Made by a program: the position numbers and the translations under genes
Part shown: positions 35,824-44,935 of the stretch, one piece after another
Position numbering within the stretch: the first letter of the stretch is position 1
How the letters are laid out: every line of letters starts with the position of its first letter
The notes under the pieces: generated by a model
What the model was told of the DNA's origin: nothing
Database searches by the model: none
Seen by the model: only the letters and a program-made list of their open reading frames with translations
Source: Flammeovirga sp. SJP92
Lineage (GTDB): Bacteria; Bacteroidota; Bacteroidia; Cytophagales; Flammeovirgaceae
DNA: 64,000 nt
Assembly (NCBI RefSeq): GCF_001583495.1
Contig: NZ_LQAQ01000111.1
Location: 124,001 to 188,000 of the forward strand
Reading direction: 5' to 3'

Positions 35824-36089
35824 ATTTTGTTTGTCCTCAGATTTTCAAAATTGATAGATAAACATCAAAAATTCAAGAAAAATGAGAAGACCTTCCTTAA
35901 TTCCATTAATAAAACTGTAAAATTAGGATCAAAATTGTTGAATCATTATTATAAATACCAAAAATGTTTAATTTTGTCCGAGAAAAATACATCTCATTTT
36001 TGAGGGAATTTTTTGGCCAATGGTCCATCCTAATCATTTTTAGGGATGGTCAGTAGTATATATTGATGCACTTTTAACCGCTTTTTAAG
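35824..36089. other. Divergent intergenic region, nuoD and DUF349 gene
   Basis: This AT-rich gap holds the promoters for both divergent genes. No clear TAnnTTTG box is seen. A weak hairpin with one bulge lies near 36022-36050 (CCATCCTA with TAGGGATGG); it is not followed by a T run. Confidence 0.4.
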
Positions 36090-37955
36090 ATGGGTACACC
36101 ACAAGACGAAACTCAGGCAAACGAAATCCAAGATTCAAATGCAGTAGAAAACACTGCTCCACAATTAGACGATGTTGCTGATATGGGCGATGACGTTGCG
36201 GATTTCGGTGATGATGAGTCTTCACAAACAGTAGAAGAAGAATTACAAGAAGATGTAGATTTCTCTAGTCACTCAAAAGAAGAGTTATTAAAAGAAATCC
36301 AAAAGCTAGTAGGTAATTCTGATGTTGTTAAAGCTGAGAAAATCGCGAAGCAAATCAAAGAAGTTTTTGAACCTCTAAGAAAGGAAGAAGAAGCTAAAGC
36401 TCGTGAGGAATTCAAAGCTAGCAATGGTGATGTAGAAGGTTTTGAATATGCAGATGCTGACGCAAAAGCATTTTACGAAGCTTTCGGTACAATTAGAACA
36501 AGTCGTCGTCAACATTTTGAGCAAATGCAAAAAATGCGTGATGATAACTTAAAGAAAAAGCGTAGTATTATTGCTCAAGTGAAAGAGTTGATCGAAACAA
36601 CTGATGACAAAGGAGTAATGAACAAAGTGAAGGAATTGCAAGCACAATGGAAAACGATTGGTGCGGTTCCTCAACAAAATGCTGAAGAAATCTATAAAAC
36701 TTATGGAGCTCTTTTAGACAGATTCTATGATCAAATGAGCATTGAATTTGAATTGAAAGAGTTGGATAGACAAAAGAACTTAAAAGCGAAAAAAGGTTTA
36801 ATCGAAAGAGCACAAAAACTTCTTGATGTTGAAAATATCAATGAAGCTGTAGTTTCATTAAACCAGTATCACGAAGAGTTCAGAAACATTGGTCCAGTTC
36901 CAAAAGAGGAAAAAGATAATATCTGGAATGCATTCAAAGAGATTTCAGATAAGATCTACGACTTGAAGAGAAAGCATGCTGAAGAGTTCAAGAAAGTGTT
37001 GGAAGAAAACATGAAATTGAAGCAAGCATTATGCTTGAAAGTAGAACCTTTCTCAACTTTCGATACAGATCGTATCAAAGAGTGGAACGAGGAGACAAAG
37101 AAATTATTAGAAGTGCAGAAAGAGTGGGAGGCAATTGGTCCAGTTCCAAGAGAAGTGGCAAATGGTATCAACAAGCAATTCTGGGCAAACTTCAAGCAAT
37201 TCTTTGCCAACAAAAACAAATTCTTTGAAGTATTAGAAGCTCAAAGAGCAGTAAACTTAGAGAAGAAAAAAGCCTTAGTTGAAAAAGCAGAAGAATTAAA
37301 AGAATCTTCGGATTGGAATGCTACAGCTGATGCATTGATCGCTTTACAAAAAGAGTGGAAAGGTATTGGTCCAGTTCCTGAAAAATTCAGAGATTCTGTA
37401 TATGCTGAATTCAAGGCAGCTTGTGATGCATTCTTCGAAAGAAAGCGTAACAAACGTCAGGAAGAATCTAAAGAGTTTATTGAAAACTTGAAGAAGAAAG
37501 AAGAAGTATGTTTAGAGATTTCTAAACTTGTTGCTGATAAGGCTGCTTTCGACCAAAAGTTGTTAGATGAAAAAGCAGAAGCATTCTTTGCTATCGGTTT
37601 TGTACCTCGTAAAGAAAAAGATACTATTGTAGACAAATTTGTCGCAGTAGTGGAGGAGTATGTAGGTAACTCTGAAGATTTAGACGAAAAAGGTAAATTA
37701 CAAGCATTGGCTTCCGTATTCAACCACTTGCCAGGTGGCGGTAATCGTTTGAGAAACCAAGAACAAAATATCAGAACTCGTATCAAAAACTTAGAGGATG
37801 ATATTGCTTTATGGCAAAATAACTTAGCTTTCTTTGCTAACTCTAAAACAGCGAATAAACTGTTAGAAGAGTACAATGTAAAGATTGATGAAGCGAAAGT
37901 TGAGGTTGCTAAATTGAAAGATCAATTGAAAGTGATTAGAAGCATGGAATCTTAA
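36090..37955 (+). CDS. Multi-repeat DUF349 protein
   Basis: An acidic low-complexity N-terminus (to about 60) is followed by helical repeats of about 75 residues. Each repeat carries the DUF349 signature of an aromatic followed by IG and VP: QWKTIGAVP (about 186), EFRNIGPVP (263), EWEAIGPVP (345), EWKGIGPVP (422) and FFAIGFVP (about 500). The C-terminal 70 residues form a coiled coil. No catalytic motif is seen, and the family's role is not established. The codon choice is well adapted and GC is slightly higher than in neighbours, which suggests strong expression. Confidence 0.92.
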   Translation: MGTPQDETQANEIQDSNAVENTAPQLDDVADMGDDVADFGDDESSQTVEEELQEDVDFSSHSKEELLKEIQKLVGNSDVVKAEKIAKQIKEVFEPLRKEEEAKAREEFKASNGDVEGFEYADADAKAFYEAFGTIRTSRRQHFEQMQKMRDDNLKKKRSIIAQVKELIETTDDKGVMNKVKELQAQWKTIGAVPQQNAEEIYKTYGALLDRFYDQMSIEFELKELDRQKNLKAKKGLIERAQKLLDVENINEAVVSLNQYHEEFRNIGPVPKEEKDNIWNAFKEISDKIYDLKRKHAEEFKKVLEENMKLKQALCLKVEPFSTFDTDRIKEWNEETKKLLEVQKEWEAIGPVPREVANGINKQFWANFKQFFANKNKFFEVLEAQRAVNLEKKKALVEKAEELKESSDWNATADALIALQKEWKGIGPVPEKFRDSVYAEFKAACDAFFERKRNKRQEESKEFIENLKKKEEVCLEISKLVADKAAFDQKLLDEKAEAFFAIGFVPRKEKDTIVDKFVAVVEEYVGNSEDLDEKGKLQALASVFNHLPGGGNRLRNQEQNIRTRIKNLEDDIALWQNNLAFFANSKTANKLLEEYNVKIDEAKVEVAKLKDQLKVIRSMES

Positions 37956-37975
37956 TTTTTAAGATAAAAGTCATA

Positions 37976-38020
37976 TTAAAAAGGGCATTCACAATTTAAC
38001 TGTGAATGCCCTTATTTTTT
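37976..38020. terminator. Bidirectional terminator, 13-bp perfect stem
   Basis: AAGGGCATTCACA (37981-37993) pairs with 38001-38013, flanked by an A run and a T run. It lies between the convergent DUF349 and Sel1-repeat genes. Confidence 0.9.
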
Positions 38021-38047
38021 TACATAAAATAAAAAGAATAGTAACTC

Positions 38048-40078
38048 TTAATTCATGCAAAGATCTTCATATTTTGATTCTATTTTAATTCCCAAAGCTT
38101 TCGCTTTCTGAAAACCATTACAAGCTTTGTATTTATCTCCTTTTTGGAATAATAAAGCTGCTTGAGTGTAAAATAGTTCTCCTTTGATATTTGAGTACTC
38201 TTCTTTGAATCCTTTCAGCTGACTGAAATCGTCAGATTTAGCCAAAGCAATGTCAATCTGAAGTAAAGCACTATTGACCTCATCTATCGACGCGTAAGCA
38301 TTTGCTTGTTTGTTTAGAACATCAATAAACTCCTTATGATTGCCGTTGGCTTCGTCAAAACTTTTGATGTAAAGGTCATACTGCTTAATCGCCTCAACAT
38401 AATTTTTTTCTTGAATTTGGATGTCAGCAATGATCAAATAGGCCTCAGGATTAGTATCTGTATCTTTACTATCCACTGCAACAGATCTGGTCATATATTG
38501 GCTGGCGTAATTCATGGCTTCAGGTTTGCTCGCCGAAGCACTAACTTCCTGGTTATTTTTTTGATAAGCGTAAAGTTGTGCCATTTTCAAGTAGGCATCT
38601 TGATTACCCAACGCAATAGCTTTTTGATAATGGTTCTCAGCTTTTCCTAGATCTTGAGCCGTCTGACATTTTCCATCTTTATAAATATCACCTAAGTACA
38701 GTTCAGCCTCAGCCGAATTTTGCCCTGCAGCTTTACTGAGCCAATTAATAGCAGATAGCTTTTCTTTTTTGAAATAGTATTTACCTAACATTAATTGAGC
38801 TTCAAGATTACCTTGGTTTGCCAAGTAAGTAGCATACTCAAGGTCACTTTTATCTAAATATTTAGAAATGTCATATTGCTTTAAAGCTACTTTTGCAGAA
38901 TAAACACCATGGTTTGCGGCTTTCATATACCATTTAATAGCAGAAGCTTCACTCTGTGCCACGCCTTCACCCATTGCATACATGTTGCCCAATAAATATT
39001 CAGCAGAGTCAGACCCCACATAAGCGGCTTGTCTTCTCCATTTGAAAGCTGAAGTTGCACTTTTTTGGAGTGGAGGAGTGCCATTGAAATATAAATCTGC
39101 TAAGGATAACATGGCAGGTTGATAATCTTGAAGCGCAGCTCTTTGGCAAAACTCAACTTTTTTCAATTCATCTTCTTTTGTTGGATTTTTCTTGTTGGCA
39201 TAAAGCAAATATAATTCATATTGTGCTTCCGCATCATTATCAGCAATTGCTTTGTATTGAATATATTCAAGGTTGTTGGGATCAACGAAAGTTTTGATGT
39301 CCATTTTAGACAACATCTGAATCGCCTCTCTATTATTATTGTTGGCAGATTTAAGCAATAGGGAAACTGCTTTTCTGGAATCTTTGTTTCCTACAAGTCC
39401 ATTTTTGTAAAATAATGCCAATTCATATTGAGCTTCAGGATGATTCTTATCGGCGGCCTTAGTAAGTAAATCAAAGCTCTTATTCAAGTCTTTGGGTACT
39501 TCATCACCGTTTTTATAAGCTAGACCTAAAGCATATTCAGATTGAGCATTTCCACTGTCGCCTAAGTACTTCTGATAGAAAATATCTGTGTTTTTGTTAG
39601 CGTAAGTATTTAAGTCTAAATCTTTTAATAATTCATCTGAGTCTTTGAAATTTTGATCCCATGACCTTAATAAATGGTAGATTGCTTTATCTTGATCTTT
39701 TCCAACAATTTGACCCTTTTGATAATACTTGCCTAAAATGTAATGTGCTTCAGCATTTTTACCTTTAGCAGCAATATTGTATAGCTTAATGACTTCAGTA
39801 GTTTCACCTTTAGCTTCCTTGATTTTAGCTAAATGCAATGCGGCAGCGGGGTGGTTTTGTAAAACCGCCTTTTCATAATACTGACTTGCTTTTTTTACAT
39901 TTTTCTTCTCAATTTGTCCTTCTTCATAGGTAAGTCCTAGCTGATACCAAGCCTCAGGGTCATTGTTAAATTTGGCTTGCTTCTTCAATGATTCCACATC
40001 TTGAGCAAAAGAGTTATCAAAGGCTAAAGAAAAGAAAATTACAAAAGTATACAGATATAATCTATTGGTATATATCAT
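38048..40078 (-). CDS. Exported Sel1-like/TPR repeat protein
   Basis: From ATG 40078 there is a signal peptide ending at SFAQ; the frame runs a further 32 codons upstream without signal character. The mature protein consists of Sel1-like repeats of 36 residues, such as DPEAWYQLGLTYEEGQIEKKNVKKA and SAEYLLGNMYAMGEGVAQSEASAIKWYMKAA. The last quarter is plainer TPR (YVEAIKQYDLYIKSFDE). It is a scaffold in the periplasm or outer surface; partners are unknown. Confidence 0.85.
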   Translation of the reverse strand: MIYTNRLYLYTFVIFFSLAFDNSFAQDVESLKKQAKFNNDPEAWYQLGLTYEEGQIEKKNVKKASQYYEKAVLQNHPAAALHLAKIKEAKGETTEVIKLYNIAAKGKNAEAHYILGKYYQKGQIVGKDQDKAIYHLLRSWDQNFKDSDELLKDLDLNTYANKNTDIFYQKYLGDSGNAQSEYALGLAYKNGDEVPKDLNKSFDLLTKAADKNHPEAQYELALFYKNGLVGNKDSRKAVSLLLKSANNNNREAIQMLSKMDIKTFVDPNNLEYIQYKAIADNDAEAQYELYLLYANKKNPTKEDELKKVEFCQRAALQDYQPAMLSLADLYFNGTPPLQKSATSAFKWRRQAAYVGSDSAEYLLGNMYAMGEGVAQSEASAIKWYMKAANHGVYSAKVALKQYDISKYLDKSDLEYATYLANQGNLEAQLMLGKYYFKKEKLSAINWLSKAAGQNSAEAELYLGDIYKDGKCQTAQDLGKAENHYQKAIALGNQDAYLKMAQLYAYQKNNQEVSASASKPEAMNYASQYMTRSVAVDSKDTDTNPEAYLIIADIQIQEKNYVEAIKQYDLYIKSFDEANGNHKEFIDVLNKQANAYASIDEVNSALLQIDIALAKSDDFSQLKGFKEEYSNIKGELFYTQAALLFQKGDKYKACNGFQKAKALGIKIESKYEDLCMN

Positions 40079-40562
40079 TATAGTTATGAATATGATATTT
40101 AGTGGATTCTGGACCTTCTTTCGAGTGAAATTTGATTGACAAACTGACCTACTATTTTGGGGTCCAAAATTCAAAAGCTAATTTCTTAAGATGATAAATT
40201 TAATCTTATAATACTATAACACAGATTAATTGTATTTTCTTATATCAAAGCCGAATATTTTTTCAACTTTTTAAAGAAAATTTTTCATTCTAACCTTAAA
40301 CGTAACTGATTTAATGTAGCTCAAAAAATCTATCGTTCCACTAAACTGCTGATTTGCAGTTGAAATGGATTTTGTGTCACTTTTCTGATGTTTTTCGTAA
40401 TTCTCTAATAATAAGGAAGCTACTAAGTTTGGAGCGATGTTGTTACTATTTAATTCAAAATAATCACTATTGAAGGAGTTTATTTATTGTAATTGATCCG
40501 TTAAAATTTTATTTTTGCAGACTAATTAGAAATAGTATTAATACAAGGAATTCATATAATAT
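40079..40562. other. AT-rich divergent intergenic region
   Basis: This gap of nearly 500 bases lies between the Sel1-repeat gene and ffh. Apart from the ffh promoter near its right end I see no ORF, RNA gene or repeat in it. Confidence 0.5.
40488..40517 (+). promoter_or_regulatory. Predicted ffh promoter (TTG-N19-TATTTTTG)
   Basis: TATTTTTG (40510-40517) followed by C matches the Bacteroidota -7 consensus TAnnTTTG. A TTG at 40488-40490, 19 bases upstream, fits the -33 element. The ffh ATG is 45 bases downstream of the box. Confidence 0.65.
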
Positions 40563-41936
40563 ATGTTTGATAATCTTAGTAACAGGATTGATCGTGCCAT
40601 TAAAAACCTAAAAGGTGAAGGTTCGATCAGTGAAATTAACGTTGCTTCAACTGTAAAGGAGATTCGTCGTGCTTTACTAGAAGCCGATGTTAACTTTAAA
40701 GTAGCTAAAGAAATTACGAATGAGATTCGTGAGCAAGCTTTAGGACAGAACATTCTTATTGACGTAAAACCAGGTCAATTATTCACTAAAATTGTAAGTG
40801 ATAAATTAACTGAGTTGATGGGTGGCGAAATGGTCGCTTTTACACCTCAAGGTAACCCAGCAACTGTTTTGATCTCTGGTCTACAAGGTTCTGGTAAAAC
40901 TACTTTTACAGGTAAGCTTGGATTAAGATTAAAAAAACAAGGCCAACAAGTATTATTAGTTGCAGCGGATGTTTACAGACCTGCCGCCATTGATCAGTTG
41001 GAAACATTGGGTGAGCAAATTGGTGTGGATGTTTACACGGAGCGTGAAAACAAAAACCCTGTAGAGATTGCTCAGAACGCTGTAAAATTTGCAAAGGAAA
41101 ACGGTAAAAGCATTGTTGTGGTCGATACAGCAGGTCGTTTGGCTGTTGATGAGCAAATGATGGCGGAGATTGAAGCAGTTAAAAAAGCTTTGAATCCTTC
41201 AGAGACACTTTTCGTAGTGGATTCGATGACTGGTCAAGATGCTGTAAATACTGCTAAAACTTTCAATGATCGTCTTGATTTTGATGGTGTTGTTCTTACA
41301 AAGTTAGATGGTGATACAAGAGGTGGTGCTGCTCTTTCGATTAGAAGAGTAGTAGATAAGCCAATTAAGTTCATCTCAACAGGTGAGAAACTAGAAAATA
41401 CTTTAGATGAGTTCTATCCAGATCGTATGGCACAGCGTATCCTTGGTATGGGTGACGTTGTTTCATTAGTAGAAAGAGCTCAACAAGCTTTCGATGAAGA
41501 AGAAGCAAGAAGATTAAATAAGAAATTAAGAAAGAACCAATTCGATTTTAATGACTTATTATCTCAAATCCAACACATCAAAAAGATGGGTGATTTGAAA
41601 GATTTGATCGGTATGGTTCCAGGTTTGAACAAAATGGTGAAAGATCAAGAAATTGATTCTGACGCGTTCAAGCCAGTGGAAGCAATCATCCAGTCAATGA
41701 CTCCTTACGAAAGAATGAACCCAGATAGCTTAAACCAATCACGTAAGAAACGTTTGGCAAATGGTTCTGGTACTTCAGTGCAACAAGTGAACAACTTGAT
41801 CAAGCAGTTTGAAGAAATGCGTAAGATGATGAAAAAAGTAAATAAAATGTCTGGAATCCCAGGTATGAGCAATAAAATGAAAGGTAAAAAGAAAGGATCT
41901 CTACGTAGCCGTTTAGGTGGCGGGAAAAAGAGATAA
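40563..41936 (+). CDS. ffh: Signal recognition particle protein Ffh
   Basis: The N and G domains carry G1 GLQGSGKTTF (from residue 106), G3 VVDTAGRLAV, G4 TKLDGDTRGGAA and FISTGEKLE. The M domain is Met-rich and basic (MRKMMKKVNKMSGIPGMSNKMKGK) and should bind 4.5S RNA and signal sequences. At 457 residues it is full length. It targets nascent membrane proteins to FtsY and the translocon. It is a housekeeping gene with promoter and terminator around it. Confidence 0.97.
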   Translation: MFDNLSNRIDRAIKNLKGEGSISEINVASTVKEIRRALLEADVNFKVAKEITNEIREQALGQNILIDVKPGQLFTKIVSDKLTELMGGEMVAFTPQGNPATVLISGLQGSGKTTFTGKLGLRLKKQGQQVLLVAADVYRPAAIDQLETLGEQIGVDVYTERENKNPVEIAQNAVKFAKENGKSIVVVDTAGRLAVDEQMMAEIEAVKKALNPSETLFVVDSMTGQDAVNTAKTFNDRLDFDGVVLTKLDGDTRGGAALSIRRVVDKPIKFISTGEKLENTLDEFYPDRMAQRILGMGDVVSLVERAQQAFDEEEARRLNKKLRKNQFDFNDLLSQIQHIKKMGDLKDLIGMVPGLNKMVKDQEIDSDAFKPVEAIIQSMTPYERMNPDSLNQSRKKRLANGSGTSVQQVNNLIKQFEEMRKMMKKVNKMSGIPGMSNKMKGKKKGSLRSRLGGGKKR

Positions 41937-41954
41937 TCTTAACCTAGATTGAAA

Positions 41955-41995
41955 AGAAAACCACTTCGATTGTTTATCGGAGTGGTTTTTTTGTT
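41955..41995 (+). terminator. Intrinsic terminator of ffh
   Basis: AACCACTTCGAT (41959-41970) pairs with ATCGGAGTGGTT (41976-41987) with one G-U pair, followed by a T run. Confidence 0.85.
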
Positions 41996-42264
41996 TTTGT
42001 ATGAAAAAGTGTTTTGATCAGTTTGATGTAAGGCGGTGTATTTGATACCTACTTTTGATTCTATTAAACTTCATAAGTTAATATATTCTCTGTCATTTTA
42101 TTGTATTATTTTAATAAGCACCTTAATTATTAAAATAATTTTGAAGATTTAATTACATTATTCTTTTTTAAGTTATTCAAACTTACATAATTGGAATGAA
42201 TTAAACACAAGTAGTGTTATAGTAGTGCATTTGTAAAACTTTGTAACCTAATTTTTATAACCCA
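41996..42264. other. AT-rich intergenic region before the LruC gene
   Basis: This AT-rich stretch must hold the promoter of the LruC lipoprotein gene. I see no ORF, repeat or clear TAnnTTTG box in it. Confidence 0.4.
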
Positions 42265-44262
42265 ATGAATATTCAATCCTTAATTAGAATAGGTTTGATA
42301 TTATCTCTTGTCGGATTGATCTCTTCTTGTACAAAGACAGTGGAAGAGGAAATCAATGATGATTTAAATAATGATCCAACCGCCCAACCCAACAGCAGTG
42401 TGAATGATATTGAGGTGCCTGCTGATTTTAACTATGATGTAACTCAATCTTTTAATATTGCAATTTCTTCGTCTGCATTCACAGGTAAAGCATTGTATTC
42501 AATCTACATGATGGATGACCAAGGTAATTATACAAAACTTGGAAACACGATCTCAAATGAAGAAGGTATTTCTACTTACAGAGTGACATTACCTTCCTAT
42601 GTAGAGAAATTATATATAGTCAAAAGACTTAAAGGTAAAGAATGGTATAAGTTAGTAAGTATTACAAGCAATGAAGTAGAAGTTGACTTTGATAAGTTAG
42701 CACAAGAAATGACTGCATCGAACAGACGAGCATTGGCAGGCTGTGAAGATTACGTTTATGCAATGAATCACCAAGGTGCTTTTTTCAGTATAGCAATTGA
42801 GAGTGATACCTATGATCAAACGGATTACGGAACCATCAATACTGGAGGTTATGCAATGGCTTATGATCAAGAGAATAATATATTCTACTATGATGTTAAA
42901 GGAACGCTGTATTCTTATGATAAAGAGGCACAGACAACATCTACAATCAAGAAATTAACAACAGGTATTAGTTCATTAGATAGTGGTTATCCACGTATGG
43001 CTTTTAATAAATGGGATGGATTACTGTATATTGGTAATGGTAATAACTATGCTATGATTGATCCGAGTGATGGAAGTGTTGTGAAAACATTAACTGGATC
43101 AGGAATTGCAAATAACCAAAATGGTGGAGGGGATTTAACCTTTGCTTCTGATGGTACAATTTATCAGGCTTGTTCTGGAGGTTTATTCCGTTTAGCTGTG
43201 AATGAGGATAGTACAAACTTGGATGCTACTAGAATTAGTGCTGATAATTTTCCTCACTATCTCACAGGTGTTACTATTGATCGTTTCGATTATATCTATG
43301 CATCAACCAATCATAGTGATAGTAAATTGATCTATATGGATGTGAAAGATGGTTCATACATCGAAGTAGCAACAATGGGTAGAAAAATGAATGATCTAAC
43401 TTCATTCAGATGTAGAGAAAGTGATTTTGAAGGAGAGGACTCCGATAATGATGGTGTAGTAGATGGATTTGATAATTATCCTGATGATCCAGACAAGGCA
43501 TTTGATAATTATACTCCTGGTGAAAATGGTTTTGGAACTTTTGCTTTTGAAGATTTATATCCACAAAAAGGGGATTATGATTTCAATGATATTATGGTGC
43601 AATACAGACATAATTTTGTGGCTAATGGACAGAATAAAGTAGTGAAAGTATATTCTACTTTCTTAGTGAAATCTGTAAGATCGGATCTTCCTTGTGGTTT
43701 TGCCTACCAATTGCCTATTCATGCGGATTCAATTGCAAGTATTACAGGAGCAAAAATCCTCAATGATGTAGTTTCATTGGATGCAAAAGGATTGGAAACA
43801 GGTATTGACCCTTCTGTGCCGGTCATGATTGTTTTTGACAATCACTTTGGATTAGTGAAAGGAAATGGAGATATCAGAAAGAGTGATGAGTTTGTGATTG
43901 AAACTACATTTGTTACTCCTGTAGACATGAGTTCATTCCCTGTCGAAGACTTCAATCCATTTATCTTTATCAATAAGAACAGAGCAAATGAATTGCACTT
44001 AGCGAATGGTACTCCAACATCTAAATATGATCAATCGTTAAGAACATCAGGTGAGGATAGTGGAAATTATAAAACAGCAGATGGTCACCCATGGGGATTG
44101 CACATCGCTCATAAGTTTCATCCACCTAAAGAGAGTATAGATATTACAAATGCATACTTAAACTTTAGAGAGTTTGTTGAAAGTGCTGGAGTGAACCGAA
44201 GAAATTGGTACACTGATGATGCTGGAAATCGAAAAACGGATTTGATGTATCTCGACCAGTAG
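42265..44262 (+). CDS. LruC-domain lipoprotein
   Basis: The lipobox ends at Cys22 (LISSC). Residues about 50-150 form a beta-rich N-terminal domain, then a region (about 155-385) with repeated propeller-like strands (DQENNIFYYDVKGTLYSYDKEA). A Ca-binding type DSDNDGVVDGFDNYPDD linker near 395 leads to the LruC domain: AFEDLYPQKGDYDFNDIMVQYRHNF, VKSVRSDLPCGFAYQLP, and MIVFDNHFG. LruC-domain proteins are surface-associated lipoproteins of unclear role. The DxDxDG-type linker is like thrombospondin type 3 repeats. Confidence 0.9.
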   Translation: MNIQSLIRIGLILSLVGLISSCTKTVEEEINDDLNNDPTAQPNSSVNDIEVPADFNYDVTQSFNIAISSSAFTGKALYSIYMMDDQGNYTKLGNTISNEEGISTYRVTLPSYVEKLYIVKRLKGKEWYKLVSITSNEVEVDFDKLAQEMTASNRRALAGCEDYVYAMNHQGAFFSIAIESDTYDQTDYGTINTGGYAMAYDQENNIFYYDVKGTLYSYDKEAQTTSTIKKLTTGISSLDSGYPRMAFNKWDGLLYIGNGNNYAMIDPSDGSVVKTLTGSGIANNQNGGGDLTFASDGTIYQACSGGLFRLAVNEDSTNLDATRISADNFPHYLTGVTIDRFDYIYASTNHSDSKLIYMDVKDGSYIEVATMGRKMNDLTSFRCRESDFEGEDSDNDGVVDGFDNYPDDPDKAFDNYTPGENGFGTFAFEDLYPQKGDYDFNDIMVQYRHNFVANGQNKVVKVYSTFLVKSVRSDLPCGFAYQLPIHADSIASITGAKILNDVVSLDAKGLETGIDPSVPVMIVFDNHFGLVKGNGDIRKSDEFVIETTFVTPVDMSSFPVEDFNPFIFINKNRANELHLANGTPTSKYDQSLRTSGEDSGNYKTADGHPWGLHIAHKFHPPKESIDITNAYLNFREFVESAGVNRRNWYTDDAGNRKTDLMYLDQ

Positions 44263-44274
44263 AAAATCACCACG

Positions 44275-44355
44275 TTGAAGAAATTACTTCTTCAAACTCA
44301 CAACTAGTTTAACAAAAAGTCACCATAATATATTTTATGGTGACTCTCTTTTTTT
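44275..44355. terminator. Tandem hairpins between convergent genes
   Basis: A first stem (44275-44282 with 44288-44295) precedes a strong 11-bp perfect stem (AGTCACCATAA, 44318-44328, with 44335-44345). The second has an A run before it and a T run after it, so it should work in both directions. Confidence 0.8.
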
Positions 44356-44370
44356 TACAAAGAAGTTAAT

Positions 44371-44757
44371 CTACTTTGAGAATTTTCTAATTCCTTCCAT
44401 TAATAAGTGTCCTGAAGCAGGGTTTGTTGCCAATGGCACATCATATAAGTCACAAACTCTCATCAACATCTGAACATCTGGTTCGTGTGGGTGCTTTCCA
44501 AGCGGATCTCTAAAAAAGAATACTGCATCCACATCACCTTCAGCAACTAGTGCGGCAATCTGAGCATCACCACCTTTTGGTCCAGAAAGTTTACAATCTA
44601 CTTCAAGTCCAGCTTTTACTAAATGACTACCTGTTGTACCTGTTGCAACAATATTCATATTTTCAAGAACATCCATGTGATCTTTGAAAAAGCCCACCAT
44701 CTCTGCTTTTTTGCCATCGTGAGCAATCATTGCTACTTTTTTGAATTCAGTATGCAT
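44371..44757 (-). CDS. mgsA: Methylglyoxal synthase
   Basis: The enzyme turns dihydroxyacetone phosphate into methylglyoxal and phosphate. It shows IAHDGKK near the start, ATGTTG, the catalytic SGPKGGDAQI (Asp64), FFRDPL (Asp84) and HPHEPDV (His91), then VPLATNPASGHLLM. The frame runs 28 codons further upstream, but a strong terminator for the gene above lies inside that extension, so ATG 44757 is the start. It is a single gene, possibly used when phosphate is short. Confidence 0.95.
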   Translation of the reverse strand: MHTEFKKVAMIAHDGKKAEMVGFFKDHMDVLENMNIVATGTTGSHLVKAGLEVDCKLSGPKGGDAQIAALVAEGDVDAVFFFRDPLGKHPHEPDVQMLMRVCDLYDVPLATNPASGHLLMEGIRKFSK

Positions 44758-44790
44758 ATTATTAAATATCGAGTTTATTTGATTTAGCTC

Positions 44791-44831
44791 AAAAAAAGAG
44801 CATGTAATGAGTACTTCCTCAAAACATGCTC
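44791..44831 (-). terminator. Intrinsic terminator of the CHASE2 gene
   Basis: On the minus strand GAGCATGT (complement of 44824-44831) pairs with ACATGCTC (complement of 44798-44805), followed by TTTTTTT (44797-44791). It lies upstream of mgsA. Confidence 0.85.
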
Positions 44832-44935
44832 CAAAATACAATACTATTTTTATAAAATAGGATGATCTATATTACTAAAACCATTAAGACAAAAGTTATC
44901 AGGTATTTTGAAATACATTTTGTCTGTTTGCTTTA

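Noticed and set aside
36022-36050. Hairpin upstream of the DUF349 gene as a terminator or riboswitch
   Set aside because: The stem is short with a bulge and has no T run; it cannot be tied to a function.
36568-37876. Several ORFs antisense to the DUF349 gene
   Set aside because: They arise from the codon bias of a repeat-rich gene and have no conserved motifs.
44758-44841. N-terminal extension of mgsA
   Set aside because: It contains a complete terminator for the upstream gene and does not match the enzyme family.
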